Assembly: GCA_003481005.1 (NCBI GenBank)
Contig: QUKC01000001.1
Span: forward strand, 1 to 64,000
DNA: 64,000 bases
Origin: Firmicutes bacterium TM09-10
GTDB lineage: Bacteria > Bacillota > Clostridia > Lachnospirales > Lachnospiraceae
Reading direction: 5' to 3'
Shown here: one piece after another, positions 1-7,455 of the stretch
Position numbering within the stretch: position 1 is the stretch's first letter
How the letters are laid out: the number at the start of each line of letters is the position of its first letter
Position numbers and translations under genes: made by a program
The notes under the pieces: generated by a model
What the model saw: the letters and a program-made list of their open reading frames with translations, nothing else
Database searches by the model: none
Told to the model about the DNA's origin: nothing

Positions 1-14
1 CCATTTCTAAATTA

Positions 15-50
15 CGGCGGCTTTGATTTTCAGAGCCGCCGCTTCTTTTT
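15..50 (+). terminator. Rho-independent terminator of an upstream gene
   Basis: CGGCGGCT at 15-22 pairs with AGCCGCCG at 34-41 and is followed by a T-rich run (43-50). It probably ends a gene lying left of the window. Confidence 0.6.
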
Positions 51-92
51 GCCTATCGGCAAGTCTACGACGACCCTAACACCGTGTAAATC

Positions 93-123
93 CACGGCGG
101 CATATAGGAGGATTGCCGCCGTG
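93..123 (+). promoter_or_regulatory. Hairpin presenting the Shine-Dalgarno of the 35-codon leader ORF
   Basis: Bases 93-102 pair perfectly with 114-123 (10 bp). The 11-base loop TATAGGAGGAT holds the AGGAGG ribosome binding site, and the GTG start codon (121-123) forms the foot of the 3' arm. Start-codon access would therefore depend on opening the stem. The same architecture recurs at 17858-17885. Confidence 0.7.
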
Positions 124-228
124 TCTATGCTTGCCTTTTTTCACAGTACCCATGACCTGCACCAGCTAAAAAAAGCCTGTTCCCAGCAGCGGAGCAATGC
201 GGTCAGAAGTATGCACTATACCATGTAA
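121..228 (+). CDS. 35-residue GTG-initiated leader ORF of unknown function
   Basis: I do not recognise this as a named family. It starts at GTG 121, nine bases after AGGAGG, and runs 35 codons to TAA 226-228. The product is basic, with a KKAC stretch mid-way and several His residues, and has no signal peptide or membrane segment. It is the first gene before a run of three sigma-like genes. A second ORF of exactly 35 codons with the same hairpin and GTG start lies at 17883-17990, also just ahead of a sigma gene; both contain a central K-K-A. That shared design is the main reason to call it real. It may act as a regulatory leader peptide (inference). Confidence 0.45.
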   Translation: MSMLAFFHSTHDLHQLKKACSQQRSNAVRSMHYTM

Positions 229-400
229 CTAAACAGCAAAATATACTCTATTACGCTCGTATGGCTTTATGCCGTCCGGGCGCTTTTTTGTCCCTGTGGA
301 GCCGGAACATCGGGTCAGCATGGCCCGAACTTTATCCCCGGTGCCGCTCCCCGCCGCCCCATGCAGATTTACCCAAAAAATCTGAATGGAGGAAAGGCAG

Positions 401-814
401 ATGGAAGTTACCATCAATTATAACGGACAAGCTGTGGCCGTGGAGGTCACGCTGGAAGTCTATGAATTTCTTGACCAGGCCGATCATAAAACGGAGAATC
501 TGTTCCATGAACAGCGGCGGCATTGGGATGGCCGGGAGTTTGACGAGTACATCATTACCACCGAGGGTGTAGGGGTCTACGGCGAAACGCCGGAGGAATA
601 CCTTTGCCGCATGGAAACGCTGCATGAGCTGATGGCTGTTCTGGACACCTGTACCGAGGCCCAGCGCCGCCGGTTCCTGCTCTATGCGCTTGACGGGCTG
701 AGCCTTGCAGAGATCGGTGTGCTGTGCGGCTGCTCCAAAGTGGCTGTTTATCAAAGTGTGGAGGCGGTCAGAAAAAAATTTATAAATTTCTTTGAGAACA
801 GGCTTAACGAATGA
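401..814 (+). CDS. Sigma-70 region 4-like protein (137 aa)
   Basis: The protein resembles the short sigma-like regulators of clostridial mobilisable elements. The N-terminal half is a small acidic domain. The C-terminal half has the region 4 pattern: a QRRRFLLYALDGLSLAEIG helix followed by CGCSKVAVYQSVEAVRKK as the recognition helix. No region 2 core-binding domain is evident, so it may be a DNA-binding regulator rather than a true sigma factor. ATG 401 is preferred over the in-frame ATG 386 because GGAGGAAAGG sits just before 401. It is the first of three consecutive sigma-like genes, which suggests a regulatory cascade for the element's mob/rep genes (inference). Confidence 0.8.
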   Translation: MEVTINYNGQAVAVEVTLEVYEFLDQADHKTENLFHEQRRHWDGREFDEYIITTEGVGVYGETPEEYLCRMETLHELMAVLDTCTEAQRRRFLLYALDGLSLAEIGVLCGCSKVAVYQSVEAVRKKFINFFENRLNE

Positions 815-862
815 CCTGTTTTCTGGCTACCAAGTGAAAGGGATTATTTCCCTTATCTCAGC

Positions 863-896
863 GAGGGGCGGACAGCGGACGAGCTGTCCGCCTCTC
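863..896 (+). terminator. GC-rich hairpin between sigma-like genes, possible attenuator
   Basis: GGCGGACAG (867-875) pairs with CTGTCCGCC (884-892), extended by GAGG/TCTC on the outside. The tail CGATTTT is only weakly T-rich, so it may be an attenuator or processing hairpin rather than a strong terminator. It lies immediately upstream of the ribosome binding site of the next gene. Confidence 0.4.
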
Positions 897-917
897 CGAT
901 TTTCAGGAGGTAAGCCT

Positions 918-1370
918 ATGAAAACAATCAATCTGCGGTGGATGTATCCCCACTACCGGCATGACGAGTTTGTGGATGTTACGGACGAGGTATGGGCAGC
1001 GATGTATCAGGCCAAGCGGGAGATGGAGAACTATGAGCGTCGGAAAGTCTACCACCGCGCCTACTACTCTCTGGACGCATACAGCTGGCTGGAAAATTAC
1101 GCACTGGAACACAGCAGATCGCCGGAAGATATTTTGCTGGAACGAGAAGAAATGACCACCCGCCTATACCTGATTGCAGCTCTGCCGGTGGCTCTGGCTC
1201 ATGCCACTCCGACACAGGCCCGCCGTGTTCACGCCTACTACATTGCTGGTATCAAGCAGCCGGAAATCTCTCGGATAGAGGGCGTCCACAGCAGCAAGGT
1301 CAGCGTTGCCATCCACCGGGGGCTGCGGAATATGCGCCGCTGCTATGATGACCTTTTTCAAACAGAGTGA
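918..1370 (+). CDS. Sigma-70 family-like regulator (150 aa)
   Basis: Start ATG 918 has AGGAGG eight bases upstream. An aromatic-rich N-terminus (MYPHYRHDEFVDVTDEVW) leads into a YYSLDAYSWLENYALE segment and a C-terminal region 4-like helix-turn-helix (PTQARRVHAYYIAGIKQPE, then SSKVSVAIHRGLRNMRR). This is the arrangement of the sigma-like proteins carried by Tn1549/Tn4451-type elements. It is a close paralogue of the next gene, sharing MxTINL at the start, the FY/YYSLD motif, SPEDxLxEReE and QARRVHAxYI. The promoter target cannot be told from the sequence. Confidence 0.82.
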   Translation: MKTINLRWMYPHYRHDEFVDVTDEVWAAMYQAKREMENYERRKVYHRAYYSLDAYSWLENYALEHSRSPEDILLEREEMTTRLYLIAALPVALAHATPTQARRVHAYYIAGIKQPEISRIEGVHSSKVSVAIHRGLRNMRRCYDDLFQTE

Positions 1371-1380
1371 GGGCGTGCCT

Positions 1381-1842
1381 ATGCAGACCATCAATCTCAA
1401 ACAATATTATCCATTTTGCAAAGAGGACATTTTTGTGGAGGTGTCCGATGAGATCGTCGAAACGTTTCTTCTGGACAAGAGAGCCGAGGCCACCAGAGAT
1501 CGCAGGATGTTCCGGTATAAGGCGTTTTATTCCCTCGATTGTAACGATGGAATCGAAAATGCCGCCATCGGCTGGGCGCAGCCATCGCCGGAGGACTACC
1601 TGATAGAAAAAGAAGAATTAGCCGAATACGAAGAACTGATACGGCGATTGTATGAAGCCATTTCCTCCCTGCCGCCTATGCAGGCTCGCCGTGTTCACGC
1701 CCGCTATATTCTGGATATGAAAGTGAAAGATATTGCCGCAATGGAGGGTATCACGCCATCACAGGCGGGAAAATCCATCCATGCCGCACTGCGGAGGCTG
1801 CGCCGGTACTTTGCTCGACAGAAATGGACGGTCAATCTATGA
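1381..1842 (+). CDS. Sigma-70 family-like regulator, paralogue of the preceding gene (153 aa)
   Basis: It starts at ATG 1381, only 10 bases after the stop of its paralogue, with a weak GAGGG site, so translational coupling is likely. It shares with the upstream gene the MQTINLKQYYPF opening, AFYSLDCNDG, SPEDYLIEKEEL, and the QARRVHARYILDMKVKDIA / ITPSQAGKSIHAALRRLRR helix-turn-helix of region 4. The conserved tandem pair argues for an ancient duplication within this element family. It probably works in transcriptional control of the mobilisation genes downstream (inference). Confidence 0.82.
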   Translation: MQTINLKQYYPFCKEDIFVEVSDEIVETFLLDKRAEATRDRRMFRYKAFYSLDCNDGIENAAIGWAQPSPEDYLIEKEELAEYEELIRRLYEAISSLPPMQARRVHARYILDMKVKDIAAMEGITPSQAGKSIHAALRRLRRYFARQKWTVNL

Positions 1843-1870
1843 GTATTTTCAAAGAAAAGAGGTGCCTGAC

Positions 1871-2161
1871 ATGAACGAAAAAATTACAGCCCACCCCCAA
1901 AAAGAAGAACGGGAGAAAGTCCTGAAGGAGATTCGGCAGCTTGAAAACCGAAAGAAGATTTTGGAGAACAAGCAGCGGAATGAAGAACGCAGGGTTCGCA
2001 CCCGCCGCCTGATTGAGCGTGGGGCCGTTTTGGAGGGCATTTTCCCTCTGGCCCCCGACCTTCCCGGCGTAGAGGTCAAAGCGTTCCTGATTGCCCTGTC
2101 CCATCTTCCGGGGGCGGAAGAACTGGCCGCAAAACTGCCGAAATCCGGGGACAAGCCGTAA
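1871..2161 (+). CDS. DUF3847-type small basic coiled-coil protein
   Basis: This 96-residue protein matches my recollection of DUF3847, a small protein that regularly precedes MobA/MobL relaxase genes in Firmicute mobilisable elements. Residues about 10-50 form a charged coiled coil (EEREKVLKEIRQLENRKK, then ERRVRTRRLIERGA). The C-terminus is a short globular segment containing LSHLPGAEELAAKLPK. ATG 1871 follows AAAGAGGTGCC. Its position directly before an oriT-like hairpin and the relaxase suggests an auxiliary mobilisation protein, perhaps a relaxosome accessory (inference). Confidence 0.7.
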   Translation: MNEKITAHPQKEEREKVLKEIRQLENRKKILENKQRNEERRVRTRRLIERGAVLEGIFPLAPDLPGVEVKAFLIALSHLPGAEELAAKLPKSGDKP

Positions 2162-2348
2162 GTCCCTTGTTTACAAGGGCGCACTTATACACCGTTGCCG
2201 GTGTCGTGCGCCCTGCCGGGGGCTGTTGCGCTCTCCGAGCGCGATGGGGCGCTACACTCCCCAAACCCCTTGTGCGCCCCGCGCAGCCAGACACCCGCTT
2301 CGCGTCTGTCCGGCTCCACGGAGCCTGAATACCCCTTACCGAAAGGAG
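2162..2348 (+). other. Candidate oriT of the MobA/MobL element
   Basis: This 187-base gap between DUF3847 and the relaxase is full of inverted repeats: a small CCCTTG/CAAGGG repeat, then GGGCGCAC (2177-2184) plus ACACCG (2189-2194) pairing with CGGTGT (2199-2204) plus GTGCGCCC (2206-2213), then GGCTCC/GGAGCC further on. Origins of transfer of this family usually lie next to the relaxase gene and carry such hairpins. The nick site cannot be fixed from sequence alone. Confidence 0.5.
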
Positions 2349-3794
2349 GTGCCACCCATAGATTTCTGTCATATCCCCGTCAGCATTATCAAGCGCAGCG
2401 CAGGCCGTTCCGCTGTTGCCGCAGCCGCCTACCGCAGCGGAACAAAGCTGACGAATGAATGGGACGGCCTTACCCACGATTACACCCGCAAGGGCGGCGT
2501 TGTCCATGCGGAGATCATGCTGCCCGCCCACGCCCCGCCGGAATTTGCAGACCGCTCCACCCTTTGGAACAGTGTGGAGCAGATCGAGAAAGCCAGGGAC
2601 AGCCAGCTTGCCCGCGAGATCGAAGCAGCCCTGCCCCGTGAACTGTCCGGTGAACAGCAGCTTGCCCTTGTGCGCGCCTATGTGAAGGACAACTTTGTAG
2701 ACAAAGGAATGTGCGCCGACTTTGCTATCCATGACAAGGGAACCGGCAACCCTCATGTCCATATCATGCTGACGCTCCGGCCTCTGAAAGAAAATGGGCA
2801 GTGGGGCGCAAAGTGCCGCAAGGCATACGATCTGGACGAGAATGGACAGCGTATCCCGGATGGGAAAGGCGGCTGGAAAAATCATCGTGAGGATACAACC
2901 GATTGGAACGATAAAGGAAATGTGGAGATTTGGCGGGCAGCGTGGGCGGCCTACACCAATCGGGCGCTGGAATCTGCCGGCAGACCGGAACGCATTGACC
3001 ATCGCAGCTACAAGCGGCAGGGCATTGATAAGATTCCCTCTGTCCATCTGGGGCCAGCCGCCAGCCAAATGGAAAAGCGCGGCATCCGCACCGACAAGAG
3101 CGAAGTAAACCGGCAGATCGCCGCCGACAACAAGCTGCTCAAGGAAATCAAGGCCCGCATTACCCGCCTTTACAACTGGTCTAAGGCCGAAGCCGAAAAG
3201 CCGGAGGGCCAGCAGCCCAGCATGATTGACTTGTGGGAGGCCCAACAGCAGCTCAAGCAGCCTGACACCCGCACCGGCAAAATCCGAGCTTTGCAGGAGA
3301 GCGCCGCCCTGTTCAGCTTTTTGCAGGCAAACGGCATCCAGTCCATGCAGCAGCTCCATGAAAAAATAGCAGATATGAACACCCGCTACTATGACCTGCG
3401 GGGAAAAATCGTCAAGGCCGAGCGCCGGATCGCCACCCTTACCGAGCGCGGGGAGATGTGGGAACAGTACAACCAGTACAAGTCCATCCACAAGCAGCTT
3501 GCCAAAGTAAAGCCGGAAAAACGGGAACAGTTTGAACAGCGCCACAGCCGGGAACTGATTCTGTATGACGCAGCGACCCGGTATCTGAAAGAACTGAAAG
3601 ACAGCGGCGAGGCAATCACCCCAAAGGCATGGCAGCGGGAAATTGACCAGCTGGCCGCTGGAAAGCAGACGGACACGCTTGCCATGAAATCCATGCGGGA
3701 GGATTTGAAAGCAGTGGAACGGCTCCGCAAAACCGCCGAGCAGCTGTCCAGACAGGAACAGGACAAGTCTCACGACCGGGAGCCGGAGCGGTAA
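2349..3794 (+). CDS. MobA/MobL-family relaxase (MobQ type)
   Basis: The enzyme nicks one strand at oriT and remains bound to the 5' end for conjugal transfer. The N-terminal domain has the family signature SIIKRSAGRSAVAAAAYRSG (around residues 9-28), a TRKGGVVHAEIMLPAHAP block, and the metal-binding HUH segment NPHVHIMLTLRPL near residues 135-147. The C-terminal third is a charged coiled coil. No ATG fits the N-terminus. An ideal AAAGGAGG sits eight bases before ATA 2358, while the nearest legal start is GTG 2349, almost inside the ribosome binding site. Homologues begin at about the ATA position, so the start codon may have mutated and expression may be poor. Confidence 0.88.
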   Translation: MPPIDFCHIPVSIIKRSAGRSAVAAAAYRSGTKLTNEWDGLTHDYTRKGGVVHAEIMLPAHAPPEFADRSTLWNSVEQIEKARDSQLAREIEAALPRELSGEQQLALVRAYVKDNFVDKGMCADFAIHDKGTGNPHVHIMLTLRPLKENGQWGAKCRKAYDLDENGQRIPDGKGGWKNHREDTTDWNDKGNVEIWRAAWAAYTNRALESAGRPERIDHRSYKRQGIDKIPSVHLGPAASQMEKRGIRTDKSEVNRQIAADNKLLKEIKARITRLYNWSKAEAEKPEGQQPSMIDLWEAQQQLKQPDTRTGKIRALQESAALFSFLQANGIQSMQQLHEKIADMNTRYYDLRGKIVKAERRIATLTERGEMWEQYNQYKSIHKQLAKVKPEKREQFEQRHSRELILYDAATRYLKELKDSGEAITPKAWQREIDQLAAGKQTDTLAMKSMREDLKAVERLRKTAEQLSRQEQDKSHDREPER

Positions 3795-3835
3795 GGGCTA
3801 CCGCGTTTCACGACATACTTTTGCACACAGAAAAA

Positions 3836-3863
3836 CCGCCGTACAGGTTTCCCCATACGGCGG
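3836..3863 (-). terminator. Terminator of the toxin-antitoxin operon
   Basis: CCGCCGTA (3836-3843) pairs with TACGGCGG (3856-3863). On the minus strand the stem is followed by TTTTT, so it ends the toxin transcript just after its stop codon at 3872. Confidence 0.75.
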
Positions 3864-3871
3864 CAGACTGT

Positions 3872-4162
3872 TTATTTGCCGAACAAGTCGCTGTGTGTGC
3901 CGGTGCGGGCCAGCGTCAGCACCAGCACATCATCCTCGATACGGTAAATGAGCAGCCAGTCCGGGAGAATATGACATTCCCGATGGCCTGCCCAATCGCC
4001 GGACAGGTCATGGTCACGGTTTTTATCTGGCAGCGGTTCGCCCATTGCCAGCAACGCTACGACCTGCTCCAGCAGCTCGATCTTCAAGCCACGCTTGATG
4101 GCTCGTTTGTAGTCCTTTTTGAAACTGGTCGTGTACTTGACGGTATATTTGGTTTCTTTCAT
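3872..4162 (-). CDS. YafQ-family (RelE superfamily) mRNA-interferase toxin
   Basis: This 96-residue protein is a type II toxin expected to cleave mRNA on the ribosome. The opening YTTSFKKDYKRAIKRGLKI is the classic YafQ first helix. The core includes LPDKNRDHDLSGDW, HRECHILPDWLLIYRIEDD and the terminal LARTGTHSDLF, with the conserved C-terminal His and Phe. The ATG overlaps the antitoxin stop by four bases (4159-4162), so the two are translationally coupled. It lies on the opposite strand between relaxase and replication genes as a stabilising addiction module. Confidence 0.9.
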   Translation of the reverse strand: MKETKYTVKYTTSFKKDYKRAIKRGLKIELLEQVVALLAMGEPLPDKNRDHDLSGDWAGHRECHILPDWLLIYRIEDDVLVLTLARTGTHSDLFGK

Positions 4163-4437
4163 CTTTTCAGGTCAGCAAACAACTCGTCAAGGTCATTATA
4201 GCCCTTTACAGACGGGTCTTTTGCAATCCTTTCCGCTTCCAGCATGGCAGCAACCGTTTCTTTGTTCGGCTGTTCCAGCCTTACTTCAAAGGGAATGCCG
4301 CCTTCACGAAGCGACTGGCGCACAAAGATGTTAAACGCCGTAGTCAGGTTCATGCCAAGTTCAGTAAACAGTGCGTCCGCCTGTGCTTTCAAATCTGCGT
4401 CCATGCGGATACTGATGTTTGTGGTATTTCCAGCCAT
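4159..4437 (-). CDS. DinJ/RelB-family antitoxin
   Basis: The antitoxin pairs with the YafQ-like toxin. The N-terminal ribbon-helix-helix (NISIRMDADLKAQADALFTELG, then MNLTTAFNIFVRQSLREGGIP) is the DNA-binding and dimerising part. The acidic tail (YNDLDELFADLKR) is the usual toxin-wrapping segment. ATG 4437 follows AAAGGGG and is preferred to the upstream in-frame ATG 4527, which would add an unrelated extension containing the promoter. It is expected to repress its own promoter through the repeated TTTGCACGAA boxes upstream. Confidence 0.9.
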   Translation of the reverse strand: MAGNTTNISIRMDADLKAQADALFTELGMNLTTAFNIFVRQSLREGGIPFEVRLEQPNKETVAAMLEAERIAKDPSVKGYNDLDELFADLKR

Positions 4438-4439
4438 AC

Positions 4440-4512
4440 GATCAACCCCTTTCTGCTGGCAATTATAGTATATGCCTTTTGCACGAAGAAAACAATACTT
4501 TGCACGAATATT
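4440..4512 (-). promoter_or_regulatory. Toxin-antitoxin promoter with repeated operator boxes
   Basis: On the minus strand a TATAAT -10 box precedes the antitoxin. Two direct copies of TTTGCACGAA (read on +, about 4478-4488 and 4500-4510) lie in the -35 region. Spaced direct boxes over the promoter are the usual layout for ribbon-helix-helix autoregulation (inference). Confidence 0.5.
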
Positions 4513-4563
4513 TAATAATAAATTCATTCAAGGAGGTTACCTGCTTTGTGAGAGAAATCATTT

Positions 4564-4962
4564 ATGAAGAACGACAAGACTGAACCTATCCCCGTCATGG
4601 ATTACCGCCAGTACCGCAGAGCGCGGAGGCTGGTGCATGAGTGCTGCAACTACATCGACGGAAATTGTATCGCCCTGGACGATGGGGAGGAATGTGTCTG
4701 TGTCCAGTCTATTTCCTACTCCCTGTTGTGCAGGTGGTTTCGGACGGCGGTATTGCCGCAGGATAAGGAACTGGAAACGGCGCTGTTCCACCGGCTGAAT
4801 GCGAAGAAATGCGCCGTATGCGGGGCGCTGTTTACCCCCGGTTCTAACAGGGCCAAATACTGCCCGGAATGTTCCACTCGCATGAAGCGGATCAACGCCG
4901 CAAAGCGCAAGCGGAAACAACGGGAGAAATGTCACGCTTTAGGGGCTGAAAAACCCTTGTAA
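4564..4962 (+). CDS. Cysteine-rich VLP-type zinc-ribbon protein
   Basis: This 132-residue protein corresponds to the 'cysteine-rich VLP' proteins found between relaxase and replication genes in Firmicute mobilisable elements. Residues about 20-55 carry clustered cysteines (HECCNYIDGNC, DGEECVCVQS, LLCRWF). A second cluster near residues 83-105 (KKCAVCGALF ... YCPECSTRMKR) reads as a CX2C-X13-CX2C zinc ribbon, followed by a very basic tail that may bind nucleic acid. The biochemical role is unknown. The stop codon overlaps a small CCTTG/CAAGG hairpin followed by CTTTTTT (4951-4975), a probable terminator. Confidence 0.7.
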   Translation: MKNDKTEPIPVMDYRQYRRARRLVHECCNYIDGNCIALDDGEECVCVQSISYSLLCRWFRTAVLPQDKELETALFHRLNAKKCAVCGALFTPGSNRAKYCPECSTRMKRINAAKRKRKQREKCHALGAEKPL

Positions 4963-5075
4963 ATCAAGGCTTTTTTCGATGGTGTCAAAGGCAGGCTGAT
5001 AGATTTATCCTCCGACCCCTAAAACGGCCATAAAATGCGTACAGAATCCCAAGAGAAACCCCAAGGAGGAACCCT

Positions 5076-5816
5076 ATGTCAGACAACCGAAAATATTATT
5101 ACCTGAAACTCAAAGAAAACTATTTTGACGATGATTCCATCGTGCTGCTGGAAAGTATGCAGGATGGTGTGCTGTATTCCAACATTCTGCTCAAGCTGTA
5201 TCTGAAATCGCTGAAACATGGCGGACGGCTTCAACTTGACGAGGACATTCCTTACACGGCGCAGATGATCGCCACCATTACCCGCCAGCAGATCGGCACT
5301 GTGGAGAGAGCCTTGCAGATCTTTTTGAAGCTGGGTCTTGTGGAAGTGCTGGACAGCGGCACATTCTACATGAGCAACATCGAACTTTTAATCGGCCAGT
5401 CCTCTACCGAGGCCGAGCGAAAGCGGGCTGCAAGACTCCAAAACAAGGCTCTTTCTGCGCCTCGGACAAACGGCGGACATTTGTCCGACATTCATCCACC
5501 AGAGATAGAGATAGAGATAGAGTTAGAGAAAGAGATAGAGATAAAGAGAGAGATAGAGAAGGGACACCCCGCCCACACCTATGGCCGTTACCAGAATGTT
5601 TTCCTGACGGATGAAGAACTGGCAGACTTGCAGGCCAGCTTTCCCACTGTATGGGGCCAGTACATCGAAAAGCTGTCCGAGTACATGGCTTCTACCGGCA
5701 AGCGTTATCAGAGCCATGCAGCGACCATCCGGCGCTGGGCCAGTGAGGACGCGAAAAAGGCGGCCCCGCCCACCCGCAACCGGGATTACAGCGTAAAGGA
5801 GGATGAAACTGTATGA
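5076..5816 (+). CDS. Phage replisome organiser N-terminal domain protein (replication initiator)
   Basis: The first 115 residues match the winged-helix 'phage_rep_org_N' family: RKYYYLKLKENYFDDDSI, SMQDGVLYSNILLKLYLKSL, then YTAQMIATITRQQIGTVERA. Such proteins bind the origin and load a DnaC-type helicase loader. The middle (about residues 143-162) is a low-complexity Glu/Ile run encoded by a GAGATA microsatellite. The C-terminal domain (FLTDEELADLQASFP ... RRWASED) resembles DnaD/DUF3387-like tails. It overlaps the downstream DnaC-like gene by four bases (ATGA at 5813), so the two are coupled. Start ATG 5076 follows AAGGAGG. Confidence 0.85.
   Translation: MSDNRKYYYLKLKENYFDDDSIVLLESMQDGVLYSNILLKLYLKSLKHGGRLQLDEDIPYTAQMIATITRQQIGTVERALQIFLKLGLVEVLDSGTFYMSNIELLIGQSSTEAERKRAARLQNKALSAPRTNGGHLSDIHPPEIEIEIELEKEIEIKREIEKGHPAHTYGRYQNVFLTDEELADLQASFPTVWGQYIEKLSEYMASTGKRYQSHAATIRRWASEDAKKAAPPTRNRDYSVKEDETV
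5501..5560 (+). repeat. GAGATA hexanucleotide microsatellite in the initiator linker
   Basis: About ten imperfect AGAGAT units lie inside the replisome organiser gene. Six-base slippage would stay in frame and only change the length of an acidic Glu-Ile linker. Confidence 0.85.
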
Positions 5817-6676
5817 TTGAGATTACCGCAGAAATCCGGGCGCTGATCGACAAGGCAGCCGTCGGTATGGAACTGGCCGGGGACGAGTACATAGACCCGG
5901 CAGACGGGCTCATTCACTGTAAGAAATGCGGCGGCCAGAGGCAGACCGTTGTGCCATGCTTCGGGAAATCCGGCTACTTTATGCCGCGCTGCATCTGCCA
6001 GTGCCAGCGGGAGGCTGAGGAGCAGCGCAAGGCTGCTGAAGAACGGCAGCGCCGCATGGAGCGTATCAAACGCCGAAAGGCACAGGGCTTGCAAGACCGT
6101 TATCTGTACGACTACACATTTTCCAATGACAACGGCCAAAATCCCCTGATGGGCAAGGCCCGCGCCTATGTGGAGAACTGGAAGGAGGCATACAGGAACA
6201 ACACCGGCCTGCTGTTGTTTGGGGATGTGGGAACCGGCAAGTCCTTTTTCGCCGGTTGTATCGCCAACGCCCTGCTTGACCGGGATGTGCCGGTGCTGAT
6301 GACGAACTTTCCCACCATCCTGAACCGCCTGACGGGGATGTTCTCTGAGGACAGGGCCGACTTTATCGCCAGCTTTGACGAGTACGACCTGCTTATCATT
6401 GACGATTTGGGTGTGGAGCGCAGTACCGAGTATGCGATGGAGCAGATGTTTTTTGTCATTGACAGCCGCTACCGCAGCCGCAGACCCATGATAATCACCA
6501 CCAACCTGAAGCTGGCCGAACTCAAGAACCCGCCCGACCTGGCCCACGCCCGTATCTATGACCGTATTCTGGAACGGTGTGCGCCGATTCTCTTTGACGG
6601 GAAGAATTTCCGGGAAGAAAATGCCGGTGCTACCCGACAGGCAGCAAAAGACATTGTAAACAGTAAGCACGATTGA
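5813..6676 (+). CDS. DnaC-like AAA+ ATPase (helicase loader)
   Basis: This 287-residue protein would load the replicative helicase at the element's origin. An N-terminal zinc-binding region (HCKKCGGQRQ ... PRCICQCQRE) precedes a charged helix and the AAA+ core. Walker A is LFGDVGTGKSFFAGCIANAL (about residues 135-154) and Walker B is LLIIDDLGVERSTEY, with sensor segment PMIITTNLKLAEL. The DnaC/IstB family has exactly this order. Translation is coupled to the replisome organiser through ATGA. Together they form the autonomous replication module of the left element. Confidence 0.9.
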   Translation: MIEITAEIRALIDKAAVGMELAGDEYIDPADGLIHCKKCGGQRQTVVPCFGKSGYFMPRCICQCQREAEEQRKAAEERQRRMERIKRRKAQGLQDRYLYDYTFSNDNGQNPLMGKARAYVENWKEAYRNNTGLLLFGDVGTGKSFFAGCIANALLDRDVPVLMTNFPTILNRLTGMFSEDRADFIASFDEYDLLIIDDLGVERSTEYAMEQMFFVIDSRYRSRRPMIITTNLKLAELKNPPDLAHARIYDRILERCAPILFDGKNFREENAGATRQAAKDIVNSKHD

Positions 6677-6719
6677 TTTTTTACCGAGCGGCACAGACCC
6701 GTTCGGAGAAAGGAGCGCC

Positions 6720-6914
6720 ATGAACAAAGAACCCCGTACTATGCAGTCGGCAGACGCCGCTACTGCGTCCAGAGCGCCGGAAAACACGCCGGCGATGGTA
6801 AAGAAAATCGGAAAGACAACCTACAAGGTTCATGTCCATTTCAGCAATACCAGCACAGAAACCATGAGCGATAAAATCAAGCGTATGCTCAAAAATGAAA
6901 TTCAGCAGATGTGA
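6720..6914 (+). CDS. TnpW-family transposon-encoded small protein
   Basis: This 64-residue protein has the TnpW core KKIGKTTYKVHVHFSNTSTE followed by MSDKIKRMLKNE. In related elements tnpW lies directly upstream of the large serine recombinase. Here the recombinase is missing: the next genes are a small hypothetical protein and virD4 debris, so the element has lost its integration gene or was truncated. AGGAGCGCC precedes the ATG. Compare the second copy at 19296-19469, which still has its recombinase. Confidence 0.8.
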   Translation: MNKEPRTMQSADAATASRAPENTPAMVKKIGKTTYKVHVHFSNTSTETMSDKIKRMLKNEIQQM

Positions 6915-6991
6915 CAGACTGATAAACGAAGCCGTCTTGTGCTAAACTGATGATGGTACGCACCAAAATTTTTGTCAAGGAGGACACGAAA

Positions 6992-7357
6992 ATGCTTTAC
7001 ACAGAAAAAGAGAAACATGAAATTGAGCGAGTAAAGGAAGTCTTTGCGGAACATCTGCGGCAAAGCCCTGATTTTGAACTGCTCTGGTCGGACAAGGTGG
7101 GCTATGTCTGGCTGACGATTGGCGTAAATCCAGTCTATGTGGATACCGGTATCAGAATCGAATCAGCCGCCGATCTCTGCGGCAGGTGTTTGGACGATGT
7201 AGCTTCGGATGTTCTATATATGACGGGCAACGATCACGCGCTGGAAGCAGCCGATCCGCTGGAATTGGCCGAAATCAAGCGGCGCTGGGAGCCATATATC
7301 AACCAGCTGCCAGACTATGCGTATCTCTGCAAAGACCTGCTGAACGGAAAAATGTAA
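6992..7357 (+). CDS. Hypothetical acidic protein (121 aa)
   Basis: I do not recognise a named family. ATG 6992 follows AAGGAGG with eight-base spacing, which argues for real translation. The N-terminus is a charged helix (EKHEIERVKEVFAEHL), followed by a beta-rich middle (WSDKVGYVWLTIGVNPVYV) and an acidic C-terminal helix region. It loosely resembles the 124-residue protein at 8630-9004 in length, helix-then-VGYVWL-like strand and acidity, so both may belong to one family of mobile-element accessory proteins (inference). A terminator follows at 7369. Confidence 0.6.
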   Translation: MLYTEKEKHEIERVKEVFAEHLRQSPDFELLWSDKVGYVWLTIGVNPVYVDTGIRIESAADLCGRCLDDVASDVLYMTGNDHALEAADPLELAEIKRRWEPYINQLPDYAYLCKDLLNGKM

Positions 7358-7368
7358 TCTATCAAACG

Positions 7369-7407
7369 AGGTGTCAGGAGCCATACGGTGCTTCTGGCAC
7401 CTTTTTT
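7369..7407 (+). terminator. Rho-independent terminator
   Basis: AGGTGTCAG (7369-7377) pairs with CTGGCACCT (7394-7402) with one wobble and is followed by TTTTTT. It ends the left element's last transcript. The virD4 debris begins about 50 bases further on. Confidence 0.75.
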
Positions 7408-7455
7408 GTGGATTTTTTGTGAATTTGATGAAAAAGTCCTTGACAATTTGTCTCT

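Noticed and set aside
2076..3773. Minus-strand 565-codon frame opposite the relaxase
   Set aside because: It is an antisense shadow of the GC-rich relaxase gene, with no start signal and no family resemblance.
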